The notes beneath the pieces were generated by a model. The model was not told where the DNA came from. It saw nothing but the letters and a program-made list of their open reading frames with translations, and searched no databases. Below are positions 51,451 to 62,352 of a DNA stretch of 64,000 nt, in pieces. Both the position numbers and the translations under genes were made by a program. The DNA comes from Nocardiopsis sp. TSRI0078. Its GTDB lineage: Bacteria; Actinomycetota; Actinomycetes; Streptosporangiales; Streptosporangiaceae. Location: the NCBI RefSeq assembly GCF_001905145.1, contig NZ_LWLB01000032.1, positions 408,622-472,621 on the forward strand, read 5' to 3'. How positions within the stretch are numbered: the first letter of the stretch is position 1; each line of letters begins with the position of its first letter.

Positions 51451-52683
51451 TCAGCTCAGCTCGTCGAGCGCCTTCTCCGCCTCGGCCAGCCACGAGCGGC
51501 GGGCCTCCAGTGCGTCCTCGTGCTCCTTGACGCGGCGGCTGTCACCGTTGGCCCGGGCCTTGTCCAGCTTGGCCTCCAGGTCGCTGATGGCCGACGCCAG
51601 CTGGGCGACCGTGTCCTCGGCGCGGGCCCGCGCCTCGGGGCTGGTGCGCTCCCACTCGGCCGCCTCGGCCCGGCGCACGCCGTCCTCGATCTGCCGGAAG
51701 GCGCCCTCCAACTGGTCGCGCACGTCGCGCGGCAGCTCACCGGCCTCCTCCCAGGCCTCCTGGAAGTCGCGCAGCCGGGCACGCGCCCGGCGCGGGTCGG
51801 TGATGCCCGGGATCTCCGCCCTGGCCTCGGCCAGGATGCGCTCCTTGGCGTCGGCGTTGACACGCAGCTCGGCGTCGCGCTCGGCGAAGGTGGCGTTGCG
51901 CGCGTCGAAGAAGGTGTCCTGCGCGGCCTTGAAGCGCGCCCACAGCTTGTCCTCGCTGGCTCTGTCCGCCCGGCCGCTCCTCTTCCACCGCTGCATCAGG
52001 TCGCGGTAGGCGCGGGCCGTGGGGCCCCAGTCGGTGGAGTGGGCCAGGGACTCGGCCTCCTCCACGATGCGCTCCTTCTCCACGCGCACCGCCTCGCGCT
52101 CCTGGTCCAGGTTGGCGAAGTAGGCCTTGCGCCGCTTGGAGAAGGAGTTGCGCGCCGCCGACATGCGCTTCCACAGGGCCTGCTCGGTGGGGCGGTCGGC
52201 CCGCGGGGCCTTCTTCCACTCCTCGATGAGCTGCAGCATCCGCTCGCCGCCGGACTTCCAGTGCGTCGTCTCCACCGCGACCCGCTCGGCCTCGGCGACG
52301 ATGCGCTCCTTGATCTCCCGGGCCTGGCCGCGCGCCTGCTCCTGGGCCTGCTTCTGCTCGACCTTGCGCTCCTCGGCGCGGTCCGCCAGGGCGTCCAGCC
52401 GCTTCATCAGCGCGTCCAGGTCACCGACCGCGCTCGCTCCCCTGACGGAGTCGCGCAGCTTGTCGATGCTCGACATCGCGGCGGAGGCGGACAGGTCCGT
52501 GCTGCGGAGCCGCTTCTCCAGCAGCTCCACCTCGGTGAGCAGGGCGTCGTACTTGCGGTGGAAGAAGGCCAGAGCCTCCTCCGGCGCCCCGGCCTGCCAC
52601 GATCCGACGACCCGCTCGCCTTCGCTCGTGCGCACGTAGACCGTGCCGTCGTCGTCTACGCGGCCCCAAGGGTCCGTGGTCAC
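51451..52683 (-). CDS. DUF349 domain protein
   Basis: A 410-residue, almost wholly helical, charged protein. An N-terminal conserved segment is WGRVDDDGTVYVRTSEGERV. Tandem DUF349 repeats follow, each with a W-x(n)-G-x-A...LW-x-R/K-F pattern (for example YRDLMQRWKRSGRADRASE then KLWARFKAAQDTFFDAR; also QLIEEWKKAPRADRPTEQAL). It is predicted coiled-coil throughout. Function is not established; DUF349 proteins are widespread in actinobacteria. GTG start with AGGAGGACACG upstream. Divergent from the metallo-beta-lactamase gene across 413 nt. Confidence 0.88.
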   Translation of the reverse strand: MTTDPWGRVDDDGTVYVRTSEGERVVGSWQAGAPEEALAFFHRKYDALLTEVELLEKRLRSTDLSASAAMSSIDKLRDSVRGASAVGDLDALMKRLDALADRAEERKVEQKQAQEQARGQAREIKERIVAEAERVAVETTHWKSGGERMLQLIEEWKKAPRADRPTEQALWKRMSAARNSFSKRRKAYFANLDQEREAVRVEKERIVEEAESLAHSTDWGPTARAYRDLMQRWKRSGRADRASEDKLWARFKAAQDTFFDARNATFAERDAELRVNADAKERILAEARAEIPGITDPRRARARLRDFQEAWEEAGELPRDVRDQLEGAFRQIEDGVRRAEAAEWERTSPEARARAEDTVAQLASAISDLEAKLDKARANGDSRRVKEHEDALEARRSWLAEAEKALDELS

Positions 52684-53096
52684 CGTGTCCTCCTGCTGTC
52701 ATGAGCCCGGCCGTGGGACGGGTTCGGGTCGTCGCGTCGTGTCCTCGCCGGTTCGTGATGGGAACCACCGTGCTCAGCACGATATCCATACGATTCGACG
52801 GTAGGCGCCGCGCCGTGGTTCACGTCTGCGCAGATCATGGGTGTCCGCGCGCCCTCGGGAGTTCGACCGGTAGCCCTCCCGCCCAGCAGAGGCGCAGGTC
52901 GGGGCCTCGGTGTACACCAAGGACGGTGACCAATATGGCATTACCACGCGGTTTGGCAAAGAGCCCGGCCGCGCGCGGTGATCGAATGGTGATCAAACGC
53001 TTTCCGGTGTCCGGCCGCCGGGTCGCCACCCCTTCCGCGTCTCGGTAGGCTCTGCTGACGGGGGTTCGCCTGCTTGGCCCGCGGACCCGCCGCCCC
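52684..53096. other. Divergent region, DUF349 / hydrolase genes
   Basis: 413 bases, no gene. CGTGCT-C-AGCACG (52769-52781) is a perfect inverted repeat near the DUF349 side. A tandem pair GGTGATCGAAT, GGTGATCAAAC lies near 52978-53000. TAGGCT (53046-53051) is a possible -10 for the hydrolase gene. Confidence 0.4.
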
Positions 53097-53813
53097 GTGA
53101 CCGCGCACCCGACCGAGGACAGGACGACACCCGCCGTGCTCATCGCCGCACTTCCCACCGGGCCCCTCGCCGCGAACTGCTACGTGCTCGCACCGGCCCC
53201 GGGCGGCGACTGCGTCATCGTCGACCCGGGCCAGGAGGCCACCGAGCAGGTCGACAAGGCCCTGGCCGAGCACTCCCTGACCCCCGTCGCGGTACTGCTC
53301 ACCCACGGCCACTTCGACCACGTGTGGTCGGCCGCCGAGATCTGCGCGCGCCACAGGGTCCCCGTCCACCTGCACCCCGCCGACCGCGGCCTGCTCACCG
53401 AGCCCGCCGCGGGCGTCGATCCCGGCTTCGCCGCCCAGCTGTCCGCCCTGCTGGGCCCGGGCCCGCACACCGAGCCCGAGGACCTGGTGGAGGTCTCCGG
53501 CGGCGACACCCTCGCCCTGGCGGGGCTGGAGTTCGAGGTCGAGCACACCCCCGGACACACGCCCGGCTCGGTCGTCTACACGGTGGCCACCGAGGACGGC
53601 GTCCCCGTGATGTTCGCCGGAGACCTGGTCTTCGCCGGGTCCATCGGCCGCACCGACTTCCCCGGCGGCGACCACGCCGCCATGCTGCGCAGCCTCGCCA
53701 GCGCCGTGCTGGACCGCCGCGACGACACCCAGGTCCTGCCGGGCCACGGCCCGGCCACCACAGTCGGGCGCGAGCGCGCCACCAACCCCTACCTGCGCGA
53801 TACCGCCGGCTGA
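53097..53813 (+). CDS. Metallo-beta-lactamase-fold hydrolase (glyoxalase II-like)
   Basis: A 238-residue MBL hydrolase. Zinc ligands are in LTHGHFDHVWS, HTPGHTPGSV, FAGDLVFAGSIGRTDFPGGD and VLPGHGPATT. The order and spacing match the YcbL/glyoxalase II group, and it may hydrolyse a thioester such as S-lactoylglutathione or a mycothiol analogue. The first start (GTG 53097) is listed. GTG at 53136 (VLIAALPTGPLAANCYVLA) gives the family-length N-terminus and may be the true start; neither has a strong ribosome site. Confidence 0.9.
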   Translation: MTAHPTEDRTTPAVLIAALPTGPLAANCYVLAPAPGGDCVIVDPGQEATEQVDKALAEHSLTPVAVLLTHGHFDHVWSAAEICARHRVPVHLHPADRGLLTEPAAGVDPGFAAQLSALLGPGPHTEPEDLVEVSGGDTLALAGLEFEVEHTPGHTPGSVVYTVATEDGVPVMFAGDLVFAGSIGRTDFPGGDHAAMLRSLASAVLDRRDDTQVLPGHGPATTVGRERATNPYLRDTAG

Positions 53814-53854
53814 TCGAGAGACCCGGCCGCCCTCCCGTCCCGCAGGAACGACGT

Positions 53855-53938
53855 ATGACCACCCAGCACCACCGAGGCGTCCACCACCCGGACCTCCGAC
53901 CGCGCGACGGACGAGATATCCGCACCGGCCCCGCCTGA
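53855..53938 (+). CDS. Possible 27-residue small ORF
   Basis: A short frame MTTQHHRGVHHPDLRPRDGR... with an acceptable ribosome site (GCAGGAACG, 8 nt before the ATG), between the MBL hydrolase and aspS. It is His/Arg/Asp-rich and not recognised. The length is too short to judge coding character, so it may be chance. Confidence 0.2.
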   Translation: MTTQHHRGVHHPDLRPRDGRDIRTGPA

Positions 53939-54079
53939 GGGCGGGTTCCGGTGGTTTCACACCGCCCCCCTCCCGGGCCCCTCTCCCGGGGGTCCGCGGG
54001 CCGTGTGCGCAGAACAGGCCCGTACCGAAGCGCAGGTCGGGCACACTTGACATGAACAAGACGCTGAAGGAGAAGTCCG

Positions 54080-55828
<1,749 letters not shown>

Positions 55829-55848
55829 GACGCTGAGGGAGCCCTCCC

Positions 55849-55882
55849 CGGGGGCGGTGCGCGGATCCGCGCACCGCCCCCG
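55849..55882 (+). terminator. Terminator of aspS (34-bp perfect palindrome)
   Basis: Arms CGGGGGCGGTGCGCGGA and TCCGCGCACCGCCCCCG are exactly complementary, 20 nt after the aspS stop. Confidence 0.8.
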
Positions 55883-56425
55883 CCGCGTGTCCGGGGAGGT
55901 GAGGCGGGGGAGCGCCGGACGTCCGCCGTGTCCCCGGGAAACGGAGGAATTTCGCGCCGAATGATGCGTGCCGGGATTCGTCCCGCTTTGGACTTGCCGT
56001 ATTCGGTCACACGGAGAAAACTGTCGGTTATCGGGCGGCGGTGGGAGTGGTGAACATGGCCGAACACGGCCGCGCCGCCCCGGTACGGATGCGCGGAGAG
56101 CCGTCATCCCCTACCGTTGAGGGCGAATCACCCCTCTCGAACCGCGACGAGCACGTGCCTGGAGTGAACACGTTGCATTCACGGGATTTCCCGTGCGCGG
56201 TCGGAAGTGGTGGCGGAGTTCTTCTGCGCCATTGAGTCACACGAGCGTAACGATTCACACCCCGTGCCCGGCCGGATACGGCCGGAAGGCGTGGAACTCG
56301 GCGCCAGCCCATCCCACCGGTGAACCGTCAGGCCCCGTGTCCGGCCGGGCCGCGCGGTGGTCGGGCGGTACGGACGCCGGTGCCCCTCCCGGTCCGCATG
56401 CCGGAACCGGCCCAATCCCGGACAC

Positions 56426-56431
56426 TAGAAT
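56426..56431 (+). promoter_or_regulatory. -10 box of the PAS/PP2C gene
   Basis: TAGAAT, consensus-like; the -35 region lacks a TTGAC match. Confidence 0.4.
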
Positions 56432-56510
56432 GATCCGGTCGGAACGTTTCAGGGGTGGCCGCGCCTGGGCGCGGGTGTGACGTCCGAGACGACATGAGGA
56501 TGAGTCATAC

Positions 56511-58535
56511 GTGAACGGAAAACGCGCTGCAGGCGATGGTTCCGAGAGCGCCCTCGCGGAGGCGTTCTCCCACGCCCCCGAGCCCATGGCGCTCGCCCTG
56601 GCCGACGGCGCGATCCTGCACGCCAACCTGGCCTTCACCGAGCTCTTCGGCCTGGACGGGGCCGACCTCGCCGGCCGGGCCTGGTACGACCTCCTCGACG
56701 GTGACGACGCCCTGCGCGGCGCCCGCGCCCACGACGAGGCCCTCGCCGGGCGCTGGGGGCGCCGCGCGCGCCTGCGCCTGAACGTGGCCGACAAGGTCGC
56801 ACACCTGGTGGAGGCCGAACTGCGTGTCCTCCCGGGGGATGAGGCCGACGGCGCGCGCGTGGTCGCGCTGCTGCACGTCCTCTCCACCGAGGAGACCGAC
56901 CTGCGGGTGGTCGGCGAGCTGCGCACCGACAACTCCGACTCCGTCCTGTGGAGCCTGGACCTGGCCACCGGCCGCCTGCACGAGCTCTTCGGCCCCACAC
57001 CGCTCGGCGCCCTGCTGGCCGGGAACGACCGCGAGCTCGAACGCATCCTGGAGCGGGTCCACCCCGACGACATCGCGCGCGTGCGCGACGCCATGTCCGC
57101 CTCCTTCGCCGGACGCGACTACGAGCAGCGCTTCCGCGTCTTCGACCGCCTCGGCGACGAGCGCTCCCTGCACGTACGCGCCCGCTACGTACCAGGTGAC
57201 CCCGACCGCCTCGTCGGCATCGTCGACGACGTCACCGAGCACGTCCAGCTCGTCCGGCGCCTCGCCGACCGCCGCCGCACCGAGGCCGAACACGGCCGCC
57301 TGGTCACCGAGCTGTCCTCCAAACTCGTCTCGGCCACCACCGTCGACAAGGTCATGGACCTGCTCAGCGAGGAGTTCCTGCCGATCTTCGGCGGCGTGCA
57401 GGCCGCCGCCCTCTACGTGGAGGACGGGGTGCTGCGCAGCTCGCCCAACGCCCACGGCCGGGGCGGCAACATCGGCAGCATCGACGGCCGACGCGCCGAC
57501 GACACCGACTTCCCCATGGGCGCCGTCATCCAGGACCGCCAGCCGCGCTTCTTCGAGAGCCGGGCCGAGATCATCAGCCGCTTCCCCGCCGCCGTCGAGC
57601 TCATGCGCCAGGTGCGCGGCCAGGCCTGGGCCACCGTGCCGATCTTCGGTGACGGCAAGGTCGCCCTCGGCGTCTGGCAGATGGTGTGGGACCGCCCCCA
57701 CCACGCCAGCCGCGACGAGCGCGCCCTGATGCTCACCTTCGCCGGGCTCGCCGGGCAGGCCCTGCAGCGCATCAAGGCCCAGCAGGCCGAGCTGGAGCTG
57801 GCCGACGCCGTGCAGCGCCGCATGCTGCCCCGCCAGGTGGCCAGCTTCCCCGACATGGACATCGCCACCAAGTACCTGCCCTCCCGCGCGGACTGGCGTA
57901 TCTGCGGCGACTTCTACGACGTCATCGAACTGCCCGAGAACAAGGTCGGCCTCCTGGTCGGCGACGTGCAGGGGCACGGCGTGGAGGCCGCCGCCGCGAT
58001 GGGCCAGATCCGTGTGGCCTTCCGCGCCTACGCCTCCAACCAGTCCGACCCCGGCGTGGTCCTGGGCGAGACCAACCGCCTGCTCACCGAGACCGGTGAG
58101 ATCGTCTTCGCCACCTGCGGCTACCTCGTCGTGGACCGTGAGAGCGGCGTCATGCAGGCGGCCTGGGCCGGGCAGCCGCCGGCCGTGCTGGCCTCCAAGG
58201 GCGGCTACGAGGTCTGGGAGCCCGAGACCGGCCCGCCGCTGGGGGTGCTCCCCGACGCCGAGTACCCCGTCACCACCCGCATGCTCTCGCCCGGGACCTC
58301 CCTGCTGCTGTGCTCCGACGGGCTCGTGGAGAGCTCCGAGCTGCCCATGGGCGAGGGGCTCGCCCAGGTCGGCGCGGCCCTGGCCGAGCACCACGAGTCG
58401 CCCGAGGACGCCGCGCACGTCCTGGCCGAGATGGCCCCGGCAGGACGCGGTGACGACATCGCCCTGCTGGTCACCCGCATGGCCTCCTCCGCCGAGCCCG
58501 CGCGCAGCCGGCCCGCGGTGGCGTCGGGGACCTGA
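56511..58535 (+). CDS. PAS-PAS-GAF-PP2C (SpoIIE-type) protein phosphatase
   Basis: A 674-residue soluble signalling protein. PAS 1 is about 15-120 (PMALALADGAILHANLAFTELFG). PAS 2 is about 135-240 (VLWSLDLATGRLHELFG, ending VGIVDDVTEHVQ). A GAF domain is about 265-425 (LSEEFLPIFGGVQAAALYV). The C-terminal PP2C/SpoIIE phosphatase has metal ligands in ICGDFYDVIEL, LVGDVQGHGVEAAAAMGQ, LLLCSDGLVESS and GRGDDIALLV. Such proteins dephosphorylate anti-anti-sigma factors. No RsbW/RsbV-like partner lies beside it, so the target is elsewhere. GTG start at 56511 with GAGGATGA about 11 nt upstream. Confidence 0.9.
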   Translation: MNGKRAAGDGSESALAEAFSHAPEPMALALADGAILHANLAFTELFGLDGADLAGRAWYDLLDGDDALRGARAHDEALAGRWGRRARLRLNVADKVAHLVEAELRVLPGDEADGARVVALLHVLSTEETDLRVVGELRTDNSDSVLWSLDLATGRLHELFGPTPLGALLAGNDRELERILERVHPDDIARVRDAMSASFAGRDYEQRFRVFDRLGDERSLHVRARYVPGDPDRLVGIVDDVTEHVQLVRRLADRRRTEAEHGRLVTELSSKLVSATTVDKVMDLLSEEFLPIFGGVQAAALYVEDGVLRSSPNAHGRGGNIGSIDGRRADDTDFPMGAVIQDRQPRFFESRAEIISRFPAAVELMRQVRGQAWATVPIFGDGKVALGVWQMVWDRPHHASRDERALMLTFAGLAGQALQRIKAQQAELELADAVQRRMLPRQVASFPDMDIATKYLPSRADWRICGDFYDVIELPENKVGLLVGDVQGHGVEAAAAMGQIRVAFRAYASNQSDPGVVLGETNRLLTETGEIVFATCGYLVVDRESGVMQAAWAGQPPAVLASKGGYEVWEPETGPPLGVLPDAEYPVTTRMLSPGTSLLLCSDGLVESSELPMGEGLAQVGAALAEHHESPEDAAHVLAEMAPAGRGDDIALLVTRMASSAEPARSRPAVASGT

Positions 58536-58545
58536 CCGCTGCGGT

Positions 58546-58557
58546 TACCCTGGGGGC
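58546..58557 (+). promoter_or_regulatory. -10 box of leaderless rarA transcript
   Basis: TACCCT (58546-58551), 6 nt, GTG at 58558, although the preceding gene ends only 22 nt upstream. Confidence 0.4.
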
Positions 58558-59901
58558 GTGCCCGAAACGCTGTTCGACGACGCCGGAGCCGAGGCCGCCC
58601 GAGGGCAGGAACCGCTCGCCGTGCGCATGCGCCCCAGGACCCTGGACGAGGTCATGGGCCAGCGCCACCTCCTGGGCCAGGGCAGTCCGCTGCGGCGCCT
58701 GGTCGAGGACGACGCGCCCATGTCCGTCTTCCTGTGGGGGCCGCCCGGCACCGGCAAGACCACCCTGGCCACGGTGGTCAGCCGCGTCACCCAGCGCCGC
58801 TTCGTGGAGCTGTCGGCGGTCAACGCCGGGGTCAAGGACGTACGCGCCGTCGTCGACGAGGCCCGGCGGCGCATGGGCATGCACGGCACCCGCACCCTGC
58901 TCTTCGTCGACGAGGTGCACCGCTTCAACAAGACCCAGCAGGACGCTCTGCTGCCCGCGGTGGAGAACCGCTGGGTCAGCTTCATCGGCGCCACCACCGA
59001 GAACCCCTTCTTCTCCGTGGTCAGCCCGCTGCTGTCCCGCTCGCTGCTGCTGTCCCTGGAGTCCCTGGACGAGGACGACGTCCGCGCCCTGGTGGACCGG
59101 GCCCTGACCGACGAGCGCGGGCTGGACGGCCGCTACACGCTCTCGGAGGAGGGCGCCGACCACCTCGTGCGCCTGGCGGGCGGCGACGGCCGCCGCTCCC
59201 TGACCTACCTGGAGGCCGCCGCCCTCGTCGCGGGCGCTCCGGCCGAGGAGCCGGTCACCATCACCGCCGAGCACGTCGAGCGCGCCGTCGACAGGCACGC
59301 CGTCCGCTACGACCGCTCCGGGGACCAGCACTACGACGTCGTCAGCGCCTTCATCAAGAGCATGCGCGGGTCCGACCCCGACGCCGCCCTGCACTACCTC
59401 GCCCGCATGATCGAGGCGGGGGAGGACCCCCGCTTCATCGCCCGCCGTGTCGTCGTGCACGCGAGCGAGGACGTGGGCATGGCCGACCCCACCGCACTGC
59501 AGACCGCCGTGGCCGCCGCCCAGGCCGTCGAGCTCATCGGTATGCCCGAGGCCCGCATCAACCTCGCCCAGGCCGTCATCCACATCAGCCTGGCCCCCAA
59601 GTCCAACGCCGTGATCAGCGCCATCGACGCCGCGATGGCGGACGTGCGCGCGGGGCGGGCCGGGCCCGTCCCCGCCCACCTGCGCGACGGCCACTACAAG
59701 GGCGCCGCCGACCTCGGCCACGGGAAGGGCTACCGCTACGCCCACGACTTCCCCGGCGGGGTCGCCCCCCAGCAGCACGCCCCCGAGGGCCTCGCCGACC
59801 GCGAGTACTACCGTCCCACCCAGCACGGCGCCGAGCGGCGCTTCAGCGAGGTCCTCCAGCGCATCAAGGGCGTCCTCCGGGGCGGCGACCAGCGCGGCTG
59901 A
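58558..59901 (+). CDS. rarA: Replication-associated recombination protein A (AAA+ ATPase)
   Basis: A 447-residue AAA+ protein of the RarA/MgsA/WRNIP1 family. It starts VRMRPRTLDEVMGQRHLLG. Walker A is WGPPGTGKTTLA, Walker B is LLFVDEVHRFNKTQQDALL and sensor 1 is FIGATTENPFF. The C-terminal tetramerisation domain has DVVSAFIKSMRGSDPDAALHYLAR and the segment starting GKGYRYAHDFPGG. It acts at stalled replication forks with SSB. A GTG start 22 nt after the phosphatase stop was chosen; a -10-like box immediately precedes it. Confidence 0.94.
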   Translation: MPETLFDDAGAEAARGQEPLAVRMRPRTLDEVMGQRHLLGQGSPLRRLVEDDAPMSVFLWGPPGTGKTTLATVVSRVTQRRFVELSAVNAGVKDVRAVVDEARRRMGMHGTRTLLFVDEVHRFNKTQQDALLPAVENRWVSFIGATTENPFFSVVSPLLSRSLLLSLESLDEDDVRALVDRALTDERGLDGRYTLSEEGADHLVRLAGGDGRRSLTYLEAAALVAGAPAEEPVTITAEHVERAVDRHAVRYDRSGDQHYDVVSAFIKSMRGSDPDAALHYLARMIEAGEDPRFIARRVVVHASEDVGMADPTALQTAVAAAQAVELIGMPEARINLAQAVIHISLAPKSNAVISAIDAAMADVRAGRAGPVPAHLRDGHYKGAADLGHGKGYRYAHDFPGGVAPQQHAPEGLADREYYRPTQHGAERRFSEVLQRIKGVLRGGDQRG

Positions 59902-59955
59902 GCCCCGAAGGACTCCCCTGGCCGGTGTCCCCCGGGGGCTGGCCTCGGTCCGTGC

Positions 59956-59987
59956 CCGGGCGCCCGGAGGTTCCCGCGGGCGCCCGG
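59956..59987. terminator. Bidirectional terminator rarA / pseudokinase
   Basis: 11-bp stem CCGGGCGCCCG / CGGGCGCCCGG between convergent genes; each arm is itself nearly palindromic. Confidence 0.65.
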
Positions 59988-60028
59988 ACAACCCCCATGG
60001 GCGGAGGACCCGGAGCGAAGGACAGGCC

Positions 60029-61618
60029 CTAGTCGGTGAACAGTTCGGTGATCTCGACGATCTCGCGGGGCTCCCCGTCCTCTCCGGGCTCCTCGGCGAA
60101 GGTCACCTCCACGATCATCACCGGGCCCCACGACAGGTAGTCGATGAAGTCGCTGCCGGTCAGCTCCCAGGTCCCGCGGCCCTCCTCGTCGAGGAAGACG
60201 TGGTCGGGTGCGGCGCAGAACTTCGCGCAGAGCACCTCGGCGTCGGGGGAGATGACCGCCTCGGCGGGCTCGCCGACCTCCTCCCACTGCTCGGCCCAGG
60301 CGCTGTGGCTGGGAACCCCCCGGCCGCGGACCGGCTCGTCGTCGCGGTCGACGGGGGTGTACACCCACGGGCCCGACACGGGGGACTCCTGCTCGGCGGG
60401 GTCGAACCGCACCACCAGGGTCAGCGGGTCCTCGTCGGAGGGGCTCTCGTCGACGGGCTCCCCCTCGACCGGGCCTCCCGCGGTGTCGGAGACCAGGGTG
60501 TCGTCCTCATCCGATCCCAACACCTGTGAGAGCCCCCATATCCCGGTGCCGACGAACCCGAGGGCGAGCGCCGCGCTCCCGGCCATGAACATGACACGGG
60601 TGGGGCGCCGGTTGGACATGCGCCCCTCCAGGCGGACGACCTGGGGCACCCGCGCGGGCGGCTCCACGGCGTGCCACTCGCGCTCCAGGATGAGCGCCAG
60701 GTCGTCGCGGTCGGGGGAACCGTCCCCGGCGGCGGGGCCCGCGCCGTCCCGGAGGTTCTCCGCGTTCTCGGCCTGCCACATCGCGATGACCGCGCCGATC
60801 ACCTCGCGCAGGCTGGGACGGCGGTCGGGGTCGGGGTCCAGGGCGCGCCCGACCACGGGCCGCAGCCCCCGGGCCAGCCCGTCCAGGTCGAAGGACCCCT
60901 GTGCCGCGCGCTCCGCGATCTCCTCGGGCTCGCCGGGGCCGAAGGGCAGGCGCCCGGTCCCGGCGAAGGCGACGACGGCGCCCCAGGCGAACACGTCGGC
61001 GGCGGGTGTGGGGACGCCGCCCCGGAAGCGCTCGGGGCTCAGCCAGGTGGCGCCCGACCCGCGCATCCGCTCGGCCGAGGCCGCGACCGCGCACTCCATG
61101 ATGTGCGGACCGTGCGACTCCAGCAGGATCTCGCTGGGGCGCAGCGAACCGTGCGCCACCCCGCGCGCGTGCAGCGCGGACAGGCCCTCGGCCAGGCCGG
61201 TGGCCAGGGCGATGAGCTTGCCGCTGCCCAGTCCGCCGCGCTTGGTGACGTAGTGCGACAACCGCTCGCCCGCCAGGTAGGGCATGGACAGCCAGGGCGG
61301 GTTGGCGTCGCTGTCGAAGGCCAGGGGGACGACCACGCGCCGGGGGTCGACGTTGGACAGGGCCCGCAGACGCTGTTCCAGGGCGGGGTAGACGTCGGGG
61401 GACTCCAGTTCGGGGGAGGTGAGCACCTTGACGGCGACCAGGCGGTCGCCGGGGCTGCTGGACGCGGCGTCCACGGCGGCGTAGACGGTGCCGGCGGCTC
61501 CCTGCCCCAGGCGTCCGAGGACGAGGTAGGGGCCGATCCGTGAGGGGTCGTCCGGATAGAGGGGGGCCAGGTCCGGCGGTACCAGTACGGAGATCTCTCG
61601 GGGAGAACGAGGGCTCAT
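60029..61618 (-). CDS. Membrane-anchored Ser/Thr kinase homologue, predicted pseudokinase
   Basis: A 529-residue protein. The kinase-fold domain (about 25-285) keeps the glycine loop (LGRLGQGAAGTVYAA) and the ATP Lys (LVAVKVLT). The catalytic loop HRDxKPxN is replaced by AHGSLRPSEIL, and the DFG motif is missing (HIMECAVAAS). The APE region survives as WLSPERFRGG. A linker, one membrane helix (VMFMAGSAALALGFVGTGIWGL) and a ~165-residue extracellular part rich in Asp/Glu follow, with two nearby Cys (VLCAKFCAAP). Catalysis is unlikely; scaffolding or ligand sensing is more plausible. ATG with AGGA 7 nt upstream. Confidence 0.85.
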   Translation of the reverse strand: MSPRSPREISVLVPPDLAPLYPDDPSRIGPYLVLGRLGQGAAGTVYAAVDAASSSPGDRLVAVKVLTSPELESPDVYPALEQRLRALSNVDPRRVVVPLAFDSDANPPWLSMPYLAGERLSHYVTKRGGLGSGKLIALATGLAEGLSALHARGVAHGSLRPSEILLESHGPHIMECAVAASAERMRGSGATWLSPERFRGGVPTPAADVFAWGAVVAFAGTGRLPFGPGEPEEIAERAAQGSFDLDGLARGLRPVVGRALDPDPDRRPSLREVIGAVIAMWQAENAENLRDGAGPAAGDGSPDRDDLALILEREWHAVEPPARVPQVVRLEGRMSNRRPTRVMFMAGSAALALGFVGTGIWGLSQVLGSDEDDTLVSDTAGGPVEGEPVDESPSDEDPLTLVVRFDPAEQESPVSGPWVYTPVDRDDEPVRGRGVPSHSAWAEQWEEVGEPAEAVISPDAEVLCAKFCAAPDHVFLDEEGRGTWELTGSDFIDYLSWGPVMIVEVTFAEEPGEDGEPREIVEITELFTD

Positions 61619-61959
61619 GGGTGTCCTGTCGGTGCTTCAGGGGCCGGTGGGCGGCTGAGTGTCCGGACATCGTAGTGAAGATCCCGATAGGTAGTGATTC
61701 TCCTTCAGAAGGGGACGTCCGTCGATCCCCGCGTCCTCCACCGGCCACCGGGCGCGGGCGGTCGGCCGTCCGTGACCGGAGCCACTTCCGCCTCCGCCGT
61801 GGCGTGTCCGCCCCACCGGCACCGGGACACGATAGGGTCAGCCGAAACCGGCCCGACCCGCGTACCACGGGGAGCCCGGTCGTCCCCCAGGCCCGGCGCG
61901 TGCGCGAGGGGGCCGTCCACACCCTCGAAGTAACCCTCTATCTGTCCAACGGAGCCCGC
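61619..61959. other. Divergent region, pseudokinase / DUF948 genes
   Basis: 341 bases, no gene. A repeated TCACTAC (minus strand, 18 nt apart, near 61670-61695) lies where the pseudokinase promoter should be, with TACGAT as a possible -10. Confidence 0.35.
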
Positions 61960-62352
61960 ATGCTGACCGGAGGAGAGGTCGCCGCGCTCGTCGCCGCGGT
62001 GGTCTGGGCGGTGCTGGCCACGTTCATGTGCGTGGCGCTCGTCAAACTGATCAAGCTCATCAACGAGGCGACCAAGGTCGTGTCGGAACTGGGGGACCGC
62101 ACCCCGCCGCTCCTGGACGAGGTCGCGTCCACGGTGGAGCGCACCAACACCTCGCTCGAACGCGTCGAGGAGATCACCGCCAACGTCCAGGCCAGCTCCG
62201 AGGACGTCTCCACGGTGACCGCGCTGACCCGGTCGGTGCTCACCGGGCCGCTGGTGAAGGTGGCGTCGCTGTCCTACGGCGTGCGCCGCGTGCTCGGCCA
62301 GCGCAGGGCCCTGGCCCTGGTGCGCACCCGCAGGAGGAAGGCGAACCGGTGA
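61960..62352 (+). CDS. DUF948 family protein
   Basis: A 130-residue protein. The N-terminal membrane helix (VAALVAAVVWAVLATFMCVALV) is followed by a long amphipathic coiled-coil (IKLINEATKVVSELGDRTPP... ERTNTSLERVEEITANVQASS) and a basic C-terminus. It matches DUF948 (YtxG-like), small membrane proteins of unknown function. The ATG at 61960 has GGAG 5 nt upstream. Its TGA overlaps the next GTG (GTGA), so the two are coupled. In Streptomyces this pair precedes alaS; here alaS is not directly downstream. Confidence 0.87.
   Translation: MLTGGEVAALVAAVVWAVLATFMCVALVKLIKLINEATKVVSELGDRTPPLLDEVASTVERTNTSLERVEEITANVQASSEDVSTVTALTRSVLTGPLVKVASLSYGVRRVLGQRRALALVRTRRRKANR

Larger units (their letters stand above)
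55829..56510. other. Long gene-free region upstream of the PP2C phosphatase
   Basis: 682 bases. It contains the aspS terminator (55849-55882), then about 550 nt that is AT-richer than neighbours with only short, non-coding-looking frames, and TAGAAT at 56426-56431, a good -10 giving a ~73-nt leader. No RNA gene was recognised. Confidence 0.45.
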
